This document shows positions 44,825 through 52,527 of a DNA stretch of 64,000 nucleotides, piece by piece. The stretch comes from Flavobacteriaceae bacterium (GTDB taxonomy: Bacteria > Bacteroidota > Bacteroidia > Flavobacteriales > Flavobacteriaceae). Made by a program: the position numbers and the translations under genes. The notes under the pieces are model-generated. The model worked only from the letters and a program-made list of their open reading frames with translations, did not search any database and was not told where the DNA came from. Position 1 is the stretch's first letter; each line of letters begins with the position of its first letter. Where the stretch lies: contig JAHEHF010000002.1 in NCBI GenBank assembly GCA_024644745.1, positions 25,321 through 89,320 on the forward strand. Direction: 5' to 3'.

Positions 44825-45532
44825 ATGGATACAAAAGCTATTTTAATGGAACTTGAATCTTATGGAGATCCAAGAACAAAGAACACATTGATCAATCACG
44901 GGGCCAAAGAACCTTTGTTCGGAGTAAAGGTGGGAGACTTGAAAAAGATCCTTAAAAAGGCCAAAAAAAATCATGAGCTTTCCCTGGAACTTTATGATAC
45001 AGGTAATTCTGATGCCATGTATCTGGCCGGACTCATGGCCGACGAAAATCAAATCACCAAAGAGCAATTGCAATCCTGGGTGGAACAAGCCTATTGGTAT
45101 TATTTGAGTGAATATGCTGTGCCCTGGGTTGCGGCTGAAACTCCTTTTGGATTTGAACTCGGATTACAATGGATCAAATCAGAAAAGGAACAAATTGCTT
45201 CGGCCGGATGGTCTGCCCTGCTGAATTATGCCAGCATTCATGATGACAGTGAGCTGGATATCGCCACTTATTCAAAGCTTCTGGATGAAATCGGAAAAAG
45301 CATCCACCAGCAACAGAACAGGGTAAAATACACCATGAATGGATTTGTGATTGCAGTTGGATGTTATGTTCCTGAGCTGACGGAAAAAGCAAAAGAAATT
45401 GCAAAGCATATTGGAAAAGTTTCGGTTTTTATGGGAAATACCTCATGCAAGGTTCCCCTCGCCACTGATTATATCAATAAAGTGATCAAATCAGGCAGAT
45501 TGGGCAAGAAAAGAAAAAATGCGAGATGCTGA
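44825..45532 (+). CDS. DNA alkylation repair protein, AlkD-like HEAT-repeat family
   Basis: 235-residue protein made of alpha-helical HEAT-like repeats (DNA alkylation repair family, AlkD/AlkC). Segments GVKVGDLKKILKKAKKN and YWYYLSEYAVPWVAAETPFGFELGLQWIKS are typical, and the aromatic-rich middle could hold an alkylated base as in AlkD glycosylase. The tail is basic (KKRKKNARC). Many relatives lack proven glycosylase activity, so repair function is probable but not certain. Stands alone. Confidence 0.83.
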   Translation: MDTKAILMELESYGDPRTKNTLINHGAKEPLFGVKVGDLKKILKKAKKNHELSLELYDTGNSDAMYLAGLMADENQITKEQLQSWVEQAYWYYLSEYAVPWVAAETPFGFELGLQWIKSEKEQIASAGWSALLNYASIHDDSELDIATYSKLLDEIGKSIHQQQNRVKYTMNGFVIAVGCYVPELTEKAKEIAKHIGKVSVFMGNTSCKVPLATDYINKVIKSGRLGKKRKNARC

Positions 45533-45625
45533 ATCAATCGAAACCGTCAATCGACAAAAACAAATTCCATAAATACTGATGGTGTTTAAGAGCGAATTGA
45601 ATTTGATCATTTTAACAAATATCTG

Positions 45626-46306
45626 ATGGGCTACAAGATCATATTGACAGGGGCAACAGGAATGGTGGGCAAAGGAGTTCTTCTGGAGTGCATGGAATCA
45701 CCTGAGATCGAACAGGTATTATTGGTGAGCAGAAGAACGGCGGGGATCAAACATCCCAAAGTCATTGAGCTTTTGATCCAGGACTTTTTTGATCTCTCTG
45801 CCATAGAAAAAAACTTTAAAAATTATGACGCCTGCTTTTTTTGCCTGGGAATCACATCCCTTGGTGAGACAGAAGCTTCCTATTCAAGAATTACCCATGA
45901 CCTTACCCTGAAATTTGCAACATCATTTATAAAATACAATGAAAACAGCATTTTTTGTTATGTCAGCGGTACCGGTACGGATTCGTCTGAAAAAGGAAAG
46001 ATCATGTGGGCAAGGATAAAAGGAAAAACAGAAAATGCATTGCTTAAAATGCCTTTTAAAAAGGCCTATATGTTCAGGCCGGGCTATATTCAGCCCTTGA
46101 AGGGAATAAAATCAAAAACCAAATGGGTTCAGGCCATGTATACAATTTTCTGGCCTGTTTATTCCATTCTGAAACATTTTCCTGGAACAGCTACCAACAC
46201 CTCCAATATGGGCCTGGCCATGATCAACACCCTTCATGCAGATTATCCGAAGTTCGTTTTAGGCAACAAGGAGATCAATAAACTTGCACAAAAGGAAAAG
46301 GAATAA
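45626..46306 (+). CDS. NAD(P)-binding Rossmann protein, epimerase-like
   Basis: 226-residue short-chain NAD(P)-binding protein. The N-terminal motif GATGMVGKGVLLE (about 8-20) binds the nucleotide and YVSGTGTDSSEKGKIMWARIKGKTE carries an atypical S-x-K-like site, resembling the NmrA/HTATIP2-type oxidoreductase-like group rather than classical SDRs with YxxxK. Substrate unknown. Monocistronic. Confidence 0.8.
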   Translation: MGYKIILTGATGMVGKGVLLECMESPEIEQVLLVSRRTAGIKHPKVIELLIQDFFDLSAIEKNFKNYDACFFCLGITSLGETEASYSRITHDLTLKFATSFIKYNENSIFCYVSGTGTDSSEKGKIMWARIKGKTENALLKMPFKKAYMFRPGYIQPLKGIKSKTKWVQAMYTIFWPVYSILKHFPGTATNTSNMGLAMINTLHADYPKFVLGNKEINKLAQKEKE

Positions 46307-46468
46307 AAAGCATCAAGTATAAGACTTTAATTTATTCGAACCGGGCAAGGCATTCAGAAGTTTTTTTTATAAAACCATCATAAATAAAATTACTTCTGCT
46401 ATCTTGTATGTTAAATTTCTTTTAAAAAGAAACCATTATCATTTGTAAAAAAATTTTCACAAAACAGT

Positions 46469-47533
46469 ATGGCAAGATACCTGAAAAAAAATAAAAATGA
46501 AATTGGCCTTTCACCTCAGGAGTTGTTATTCAGAGGAAAGAAAAAAATCGACAAGGTACTTTTAAGGCTGATCGATTTCCAGGAAGATGAAGTTGAAGAA
46601 ATAACGATTGACCGACTCGATGAAGTATTGCCTTATCTGAAAAAAAAATCAGTAACCTGGCTCAATATTGATGGTCTCCACGACCTCAGCCAACTAAATG
46701 AAATTGGCAAGGTCCTGAAACTTGAAAACCTGATCCTGGCAGATATTCTCGACACCAATGCAAGACCGAAGGTGCATGAATACAATGACTGGACTTTTCT
46801 ATCCTTAAAAATGCTCCAACACGATCAAGAGACCAATACCATTACTGTTGAAAATATCAGCATCGTTTTTGACGAGGACATTCTTATTTCCTTTCAGGAA
46901 AAAAAGGGGGACGTCTTTGAACCCATTAGAAAAAGAATAAGAATGCCCAAAAGGAAATTACGCCGTTCAGGTACAGATTATCTGCTTTATGCCCTGCTGG
47001 ATGTTCTGATTGATAACTACCTTTATATTCTTGGCCTGCTTGGTGAGAAAATAGAAGCCTTCGATGAAATCCTGATAGATGATCCGGATAAAAATATAAT
47101 TGACAAAATCAACCATTATAAAAGAGAACTGAATTTCATCAGAAAGAATATCAAGCCCGCCAGGGAAATGATCCTGTCACTTTCAAAGCTTGAATCTGAT
47201 TTTATCAAGGAGCAAAATGACATCCATTTTAAAGAGTTGGTCAACAATATGGCGCAAGCGAGTGATATTTCAGACAGTTACCGTGAAATTTTATCAGATC
47301 AGCTTACCATTTATCATACCATCATAAGCAGCAAGCTCAATGATATTATGAAGTTCTTAACGATCTTTTCAGTGATTTTCATCCCGCTTACCTTTATTGC
47401 CGGAATTTACGGAACAAACTTTGACGTCCTGCCCGAATTACATTATGAGTACAGCTATTTCATCATGCTTGGCGTCATGTTGGTGATCATATTATTCATG
47501 CTTTACTATTTTAGAAAAAAGAAATGGCTTTGA
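46469..47533 (+). CDS. corA: CorA-like divalent cation transporter with GTN signature
   Basis: 354-residue CorA-family channel for Mg2+/Co2+. Large cytosolic alpha/beta N-domain (about 1-250), long stalk helix, then two C-terminal membrane helices (about 293-313 and 325-346). The selectivity signature after the first helix reads Gly315-Thr316-Asn317 instead of the usual GMN, with an acidic loop (FDVLPELHYEYS) after it. The two-helix topology and KKKWL tail are normal. Cation preference may differ from classical CorA. Confidence 0.87.
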   Translation: MARYLKKNKNEIGLSPQELLFRGKKKIDKVLLRLIDFQEDEVEEITIDRLDEVLPYLKKKSVTWLNIDGLHDLSQLNEIGKVLKLENLILADILDTNARPKVHEYNDWTFLSLKMLQHDQETNTITVENISIVFDEDILISFQEKKGDVFEPIRKRIRMPKRKLRRSGTDYLLYALLDVLIDNYLYILGLLGEKIEAFDEILIDDPDKNIIDKINHYKRELNFIRKNIKPAREMILSLSKLESDFIKEQNDIHFKELVNNMAQASDISDSYREILSDQLTIYHTIISSKLNDIMKFLTIFSVIFIPLTFIAGIYGTNFDVLPELHYEYSYFIMLGVMLVIILFMLYYFRKKKWL

Positions 47534-47663
47534 TTTGGATTCTTTTGATCAGGCATCTTTTTCAGTTAAAAAAGGAATTTAAACGACACTGATACTGAGA
47601 TGAAAACGAAAACAAATCTGATTCCATGAATACCCTGATGCTTGCTTTAATTTATTACACATC

Positions 47664-48230
47664 ATGATTGCTAATTATTTCAATGATTTACATCAGGTTA
47701 GTCCTTTAAGTATGGAGAGCAGAAAAGCGCTTTCAAAACACATCAGTGTAAAAAAAATTCCCAGGGGCCAATATATCTTGAAATATGAAGAAATATGCAA
47801 GCATATCTATTATGTCAACAAAGGTCTCATTCGCATTTTCTATTATAAAAACGGAAAGGACATAACGGAATGGTTTGCTGATGAAAGGCAATTTTTCTTT
47901 TCCATCATAAGTTATTTTGAGCAAAAGGGGAGCCAATTGATCATAGAGACCCTGGAAGATTCCGAAATTATATTTCTTTCAAAAGAAGGTCAGGATGCCT
48001 TGAGAAAAGTCAACCTTGAGATAGCAAATCTAATCATACAATCCTTTACCTATTCATTGATACTGTCTCAAAAAAGAATGGAGTCCTTACAGTTTGAATC
48101 CGCAGCAAAACGCTATCAAAACATGCTCAAGGACCATCCCGGGATCATCAATAAAGCACCTTTACAACACGTTGCCTCCTTTCTGGGCATTACACAGGAG
48201 ACTCTGAGCAGAATAAGATCCAGCTTATAA
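47664..48230 (+). CDS. Crp/Fnr-family transcriptional regulator
   Basis: 188-residue regulator with a cyclic-nucleotide-binding-type beta barrel (about 12-125) and a short C-terminal helix-turn-helix (LQHVASFLGITQETLSRIRS). The N-terminal part has no cysteine pattern of Fnr, so the effector is not an Fe-S cluster of that type; ligand unknown. Immediately downstream lies a perfect TTGACATATGTCAA palindrome, a plausible target site before the sugar isomerase operon. Confidence 0.9.
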   Translation: MIANYFNDLHQVSPLSMESRKALSKHISVKKIPRGQYILKYEEICKHIYYVNKGLIRIFYYKNGKDITEWFADERQFFFSIISYFEQKGSQLIIETLEDSEIIFLSKEGQDALRKVNLEIANLIIQSFTYSLILSQKRMESLQFESAAKRYQNMLKDHPGIINKAPLQHVASFLGITQETLSRIRSSL

Positions 48231-48237
48231 CTGTTTT

Positions 48238-48251
48238 TTGACATATGTCAA
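48238..48251. promoter_or_regulatory. perfect 14-bp palindrome, candidate Crp/Fnr operator
   Basis: TTGACATATGTCAA is a perfect palindrome of the TTGAC-N4-GTCAA form seen for Crp/Fnr proteins. It starts 7 bp after the regulator stop codon and ends 50 bp before the sugar isomerase start. Confidence 0.5.
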
Positions 48252-48301
48252 TTTTTATCTCGTATTTTTTTTGGAATTTTAAATCCTGAAAACATAGGAC
48301 C

Positions 48302-49198
48302 ATGAAAAACAAAATTAGATTCCAATTGACATTTATCTGGCTCATTCTATTGAGTTCGATTTATTTGAATGCCCAAGAAAAATTCGGAGGCCTGGCTCTT
48401 TACACCTTAAGAGAAGATATGGCTCAAGATGCTAAAGGGGTATTAAAAAAAGTAGCTGATATGGGATATGCCTATATAGAATCTTCAGGCTATGAAAACG
48501 GAAAATATTATGGGATGGAGCCCGTTGATTTCAAAAATTATCTTCTTGAAGTAGGATTAATCCCGATCAGCAGTCATCAAGCTACAGTTACCCTTGAAAA
48601 TGCAGATCAAATGATTGCTGACGCCAAGGAAGCAGGATTCAGGTATTTCGTCATTCCCGTTCCACCCATGGGTCATTTTTCCTATAACACAACTACCCAT
48701 AGCATGGAAATGTCCAGTGAACTTGAATTACTCGTGAATATTTTTAATACCATTGGAAAAAAATGCAAAAATGCAGGCCTGGAACTGCTCTACCATAACC
48801 ATGACTTTGAATTCAAAAAAAATACGGATGGGATCATTCCCATAGAATATTTTCTTGATCATACCGATCCGCAATACGTAAATTTTCAAATGGATTTGTT
48901 TTGGGTAACCAAAACGGGTGCCGATCCTATTGAATATTTCAATAAATATCCCGGACGATTCAAAATTTGGCACATGAAAGACATGGACAACGAAGGTAAA
49001 TTCGCACCCATAGGAGAGGGTACGATAAATTTTGAAAGAATAATCGCCCAAAAAAATCTTTCCGGAATGCAGTTCTACCTTGTCGAACAAGATGCCACTT
49101 TTAATTATAAACCCATTGAAGCTGTAAAAATAAGTCATGATGGTTTAAAGAAAATTGGTTTGCCATTAGCCGATGAAAAAACTTTAAGAACAAGATGA
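48302..49198 (+). CDS. exported sugar phosphate isomerase/epimerase-like TIM barrel
   Basis: 298-residue AP-endonuclease family 2 (xylose isomerase-like) TIM-barrel protein with a signal peptide (about 1-24, ending LNAQ). Barrel segments include ALYTLREDM, LELLYHNHDFEF with metal-binding His/Glu residues, FQMDLFWVTKTG, KIWHMKDMD and a final QFYLVEQD. In Bacteroidota such exported isomerases occur with glycoside-oxidising dehydrogenases, where they handle 3-keto sugars; sugar phosphates would not be expected in the periplasm. It overlaps the GH3 gene by 4 bp (ATGA). Confidence 0.87.
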   Translation: MKNKIRFQLTFIWLILLSSIYLNAQEKFGGLALYTLREDMAQDAKGVLKKVADMGYAYIESSGYENGKYYGMEPVDFKNYLLEVGLIPISSHQATVTLENADQMIADAKEAGFRYFVIPVPPMGHFSYNTTTHSMEMSSELELLVNIFNTIGKKCKNAGLELLYHNHDFEFKKNTDGIIPIEYFLDHTDPQYVNFQMDLFWVTKTGADPIEYFNKYPGRFKIWHMKDMDNEGKFAPIGEGTINFERIIAQKNLSGMQFYLVEQDATFNYKPIEAVKISHDGLKKIGLPLADEKTLRTR

Positions 49199-51519
49199 AA
49201 AACATAAGCCCGAATACCATAAAAATCTCTTTCACCTGCTTCTTATTTGGTTTTTTGGGCACGGGATGTGGTCCTAAATTCGAGGAAGTTAAGCAAGGTC
49301 ATATCATTATTGTAAAGAATGAATCAGCTAAGGAATTGGGATATTCTTCTGACTCTGGCGTGAAATTGATAACGGATAAAGGATACGCATTCAAAGATCT
49401 GAACAAAAACGGCCAATTGGATGCCTATGAAGACTGGCGACTTTCTGTTGAAAAACGCGCAACAGATCTGGCTGGAAAAATGACTGTAGAACAGATTGCA
49501 GGCTTAATGCTATACAGCGGACATCAATCAATTCCGGGTAAAAACAGTTACACTGGCCCAGTTCTTTACAATGGCCAACCCTTTGATAAGAGTGGCGCAA
49601 GCCCCAGTGACTTATCTGATTCACAAAAAATATTTCTGATGCAGGACAATCTAAGGCATGTGCTGATCACAAGTGTGGCCTCTCCTGGCATCGCAGCTGA
49701 ATGGAACAATAAGGCCCAATCCGCCGTTGAAGGTGTTGGCTTGGGAATCCCGATAAATTCAAGTTCAGACCCAAGGCACGGAAGTGATACTTATGCCGAG
49801 TTTAATGCAGGAGCCGGTGGTGAAATCTCAGTCTGGCCCGGGACCTTGGGCATTGCAGCTACTTTTGATCCGGCCCTCATGTATCAATTTGGCCAAATTG
49901 GATCAAAAGAGTTCAGGGCTCTTGGCTTAACGACTGCACTTTCTCCGCAGATTGATTTAGGGACTGAGCCTCGGTGGGGGCGTTTTGAAGGAACCATGGG
50001 TGAAGATCCTGACCTCACCACAGACATGACACGGGCTTATATTGATGGGTTTCAATCGACAGTTACGGCAAACGAAACCGGATGGGGTCTGCAAAGCGTG
50101 AATACAATGGTCAAACACTGGCCAGGAGGAGGTGCAGCAGAAGGTGGAAGAGACGGTCACTATGGCTATGGCGCTTATGCGGTCTATCCCGGCCATAACC
50201 TTGAGCAGCAATTGCAACCATTTACCCAGGGTGCCTTTGCATTAAATGGTGATACCCAAAAGGCTTCAGCGCTCATGCCCTATTACACGATTTCATATGA
50301 TCAGGATTCTGTATATGGTGAAAATGTTGGAAATGCATTCAATAAATATATCATCTCAGACCTGTTGAGAGACACCCATGGCTATGATGGGGTTGTTTGC
50401 ACCGATTGGATGGTCACCAAAGACGCCCGCGGACTTGACGTTTTTTATGGGAAAAGCTGGGGTGTCGAAGAGCTATCCGAAATTGAGCGTCATTACAAAG
50501 CACTCGAAGCAGGTGTAGATCAATTTGGCGGAAATAATGAAATTGCGCCAGTATTGGGGGCTTATCAAATGGGTATTGATGCGCATGGAGAGACCTATAT
50601 GAGAAAGCGCTTTGAAGTCTCCGCCGTGAGATTATTAAAAAACATGTTCAGGGTTGGCTTATTTGAAAACCCATATCTCGATATTTCTGAAACAGAGCGT
50701 ATCGTAGGCAACAAGGATTATATGGAAGCCGGTTTTGACGCACAATTGCGTTCAGTGATTATGTTGAAAAACCAGAAAGAAAAACTTCCCTTGCAACCAA
50801 AACAAAAAGTCTATATCCCTGAGCGGCTCATTCCAGCAGGCAGGAATTGGTTTGGAACTGAGATTCCTGAAAAATGGGAATCCCCATTCGACCAGGAAAT
50901 CGTTCAAAAGTATTATGAAATTGTTAAAAATCCTGCAGAAGCAGATTTTGCCCTTGTAGGAATTCAAAACCCTGACGGAGGAGTGGGTTATGACAAAAAA
51001 GATGTTAAAAAAGGTGGAAACGGTTATATTCCGATCAGCCTGCAGTACAAAACCTATACAGCAACTGAGGCCCGCGATAGCAGTCTTGCTGGAGGAAGTC
51101 CTTTTGAAAATTTCACAGATCGGTCCTATAAGGGTAAAACAGTTGAAACCGCCAATGTAAATGATATGAAGACGGTGATCAATACGCGGAAAAAAATGGG
51201 TGACAAGCCGCTAATTCTTGTGGTTAAGGTCTCAAAACCCATGGTGTTTTCAGAAATTGAGCCTTATGCCAGCTCAATTTTGATCCATATGGGAGTTGAG
51301 GACCGGGCCTTGATGGATATAATTTCAGGTAAGAATGAACCCTCGGCGCTTCTGCCATTTCAAATGCCGGCTGATATGCGAACCGTTGAAAAGCAATTTG
51401 AAGATGTGCCAAGAGACATGAAAGCATATCTCGACACCGAGGGAAATTTATATGATTTTGCTTATGGATTGAATTGGAGTGGAATTATTTCGGATGAACG
51501 GGTAAAAAAATACAAATAG
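49195..51519 (+). CDS. glycoside hydrolase family 3 lipoprotein (beta-glucosidase-like)
   Basis: 774-residue exo-glycosidase with lipobox LGTGC near residue 24. The GH3 N-terminal barrel includes GLTTALSPQIDLGTEPRWGR and KHWPGGGAAEGGRDGH, and the catalytic nucleophile is Asp404 in VCTDWMV. A C-terminal GH3 sandwich (about 520-760) follows. No fibronectin-III tail. Translationally coupled to the isomerase gene (4-bp overlap), so substrate release and isomerisation are probably one pathway. Linkage specificity cannot be told. Confidence 0.92.
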   Translation: MKNISPNTIKISFTCFLFGFLGTGCGPKFEEVKQGHIIIVKNESAKELGYSSDSGVKLITDKGYAFKDLNKNGQLDAYEDWRLSVEKRATDLAGKMTVEQIAGLMLYSGHQSIPGKNSYTGPVLYNGQPFDKSGASPSDLSDSQKIFLMQDNLRHVLITSVASPGIAAEWNNKAQSAVEGVGLGIPINSSSDPRHGSDTYAEFNAGAGGEISVWPGTLGIAATFDPALMYQFGQIGSKEFRALGLTTALSPQIDLGTEPRWGRFEGTMGEDPDLTTDMTRAYIDGFQSTVTANETGWGLQSVNTMVKHWPGGGAAEGGRDGHYGYGAYAVYPGHNLEQQLQPFTQGAFALNGDTQKASALMPYYTISYDQDSVYGENVGNAFNKYIISDLLRDTHGYDGVVCTDWMVTKDARGLDVFYGKSWGVEELSEIERHYKALEAGVDQFGGNNEIAPVLGAYQMGIDAHGETYMRKRFEVSAVRLLKNMFRVGLFENPYLDISETERIVGNKDYMEAGFDAQLRSVIMLKNQKEKLPLQPKQKVYIPERLIPAGRNWFGTEIPEKWESPFDQEIVQKYYEIVKNPAEADFALVGIQNPDGGVGYDKKDVKKGGNGYIPISLQYKTYTATEARDSSLAGGSPFENFTDRSYKGKTVETANVNDMKTVINTRKKMGDKPLILVVKVSKPMVFSEIEPYASSILIHMGVEDRALMDIISGKNEPSALLPFQMPADMRTVEKQFEDVPRDMKAYLDTEGNLYDFAYGLNWSGIISDERVKKYK

Positions 51520-51527
51520 TATATTTG
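51520..51527 (+). promoter_or_regulatory. candidate -7 promoter element for the heme-binding protein
   Basis: TATATTTG fits TAnnTTTG; it starts right after the GH3 stop codon, 73 bp before the ATG at 51601. No -33 match, so weak. Confidence 0.33.
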
Positions 51528-51600
51528 AATAAACCTTTTGGTCATGTAACAGTCTAATCGTTAAGTGACCCATCGCGTGAAAAAAATAAAATACCGACTT

Positions 51601-52107
51601 ATGATAAAAAAAATTTTAATAGGATTTCTAGTGATACTGTTTATCATTCAGTTTATTCGCCCTGACAAAAACGAATCAAATGATGTTAAAGCTGCTATTT
51701 CAACCAAATATCAGGTTCCCGAAGAAGTGGATCATCTTCTTAAAGTTTCATGTAATGATTGCCATTCCAATAAAACCGTATATCCGTGGTACGGGAACAT
51801 CCAACCTATTGCCTGGTGGCTTGATGATCATATCAGGGACGGAAAAAGAAATTTGAATTTCTCAGAATTCACCAAACTTCCCATCGCCGTTCAGCATCAC
51901 AAATTCGAAGAGATCATAGAGGAAGTTGAAGAACACGAAATGCCTTTGGAATCTTATACCTATCTCGGCCTTCACCAGGAGGCAGATCTCACTGCCGCCC
52001 AGAGAAAAACAATCATGAATTGGGCTAAAGCTCAGATGGATTATTTAAAAGATACGTATCCCGCCGACAGCCTGGTCATGCCACGGCGACGAAAGACAAG
52101 CAAATAA
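51601..52107 (+). CDS. heme-binding domain protein with CxxCH motif
   Basis: 168 residues from the chosen ATG at 51601, which begins a membrane anchor (MIKKILIGFLVILFIIQFI); the frame is open from a GTG at 51565. The haem-binding domain has CNDCHSN (Cys51, Cys54, His55) followed by YPWYGNIQPIAWWLDDHIRDGK, the family hallmark. Covalent heme at the outer face of the membrane suits electron transfer. It could take electrons from an exported dehydrogenase such as the GMC protein encoded at 41906, an inference. Followed by a strong terminator. Confidence 0.85.
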   Translation: MIKKILIGFLVILFIIQFIRPDKNESNDVKAAISTKYQVPEEVDHLLKVSCNDCHSNKTVYPWYGNIQPIAWWLDDHIRDGKRNLNFSEFTKLPIAVQHHKFEEIIEEVEEHEMPLESYTYLGLHQEADLTAAQRKTIMNWAKAQMDYLKDTYPADSLVMPRRRKTSK

Positions 52108-52123
52108 ATGATGATCATCCTAA

Positions 52124-52150
52124 AAAAGCCCTTCATTTTGAAGGGCTTTT
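52124..52150 (+). terminator. intrinsic terminator after the heme-binding protein gene
   Basis: Arms AAAAGCCCTT (52124-52133) and AAGGGCTTTT (52141-52150) with a 7-nt loop and a terminal T-run. Perfect 10-bp stem, 17 bp after the stop codon. Confidence 0.88.
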
Positions 52151-52175
52151 CTGTGCGGGCAGGACGGAACGTAAA

Positions 52176-52198
52176 AAAAATGTCTTGAAGACATTTTT
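52176..52198. terminator. second hairpin, bidirectional terminator-like
   Basis: Perfect 11-bp arms AAAAATGTCTT/AAGACATTTTT around a single G, with A- and T-runs on both sides. It lies between the plus-strand terminator and the tRNA terminator and could stop read-through from either direction. Confidence 0.6.
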
Positions 52199-52295
52199 AG
52201 TGAACGGGCCAGGTGGTGCGGGGGCCGCCCGCACTATTGAATCATCAATCTTCAAGACTATATTCACCTCAGATATTACTTACTTATTTCAAATA

Positions 52296-52325
52296 AAAAA
52301 GTCGAAGATTTCTCTTCGACTTTTT
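52296..52325 (-). terminator. terminator of the tRNA-Leu gene
   Basis: 13-bp perfect stem (AAAAAGTCGAAGA, 52296-52308; TCTTCGACTTTTT, 52313-52325) with a 4-nt loop, starting 1-2 bp after the tRNA 3' end on the minus strand. Confidence 0.85.
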
Positions 52326-52326
52326 G

Positions 52327-52408
52327 TGCGGGCGGAGGGACTCGAACCCACACACCTTGCGGCACTAGATCCTAAGTCTAGCGTGTCTACCAATTTCACC
52401 ACGCCCGC
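52327..52408 (-). tRNA. tRNA-Leu (anticodon UAG)
   Basis: 82-nt type II tRNA. Acceptor stem GCGGGCG/CGCCCGC with discriminator A; D-arm begins TGGTGAAATTGGTAGACACG; anticodon stem CTAGA/TCTAG around loop CTTAGGA, giving anticodon TAG, which reads CUN leucine codons. A long variable arm (TGCCGCAAGGTG region) and the T loop GGTTCGAGTCC confirm leucine type. CCA is not encoded, so it is added post-transcriptionally. Promoter and terminator are both visible. Confidence 0.97.
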
Positions 52409-52470
52409 TGATTTTTGCTATGCGCCTGGCTTAGGATAATTCAGGACACAATCCATGCAAAAATGGGATG

Positions 52471-52500
52471 CAAATATAATCATTTTTACAAATTGGCAAA
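52471..52500 (-). promoter_or_regulatory. promoter of the tRNA-Leu gene
   Basis: On the minus strand TTTG (52497-52500), 18 bp, then TATATTTG (52471-52478): a full Bacteroidota promoter (-33 TTTG, -7 TAnnTTTG). Predicted start near 52464, about 55 nt before the mature 5' end. Confidence 0.62.
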
Positions 52501-52527
52501 CAAAGATTGACAATTTTATCATCTAAT

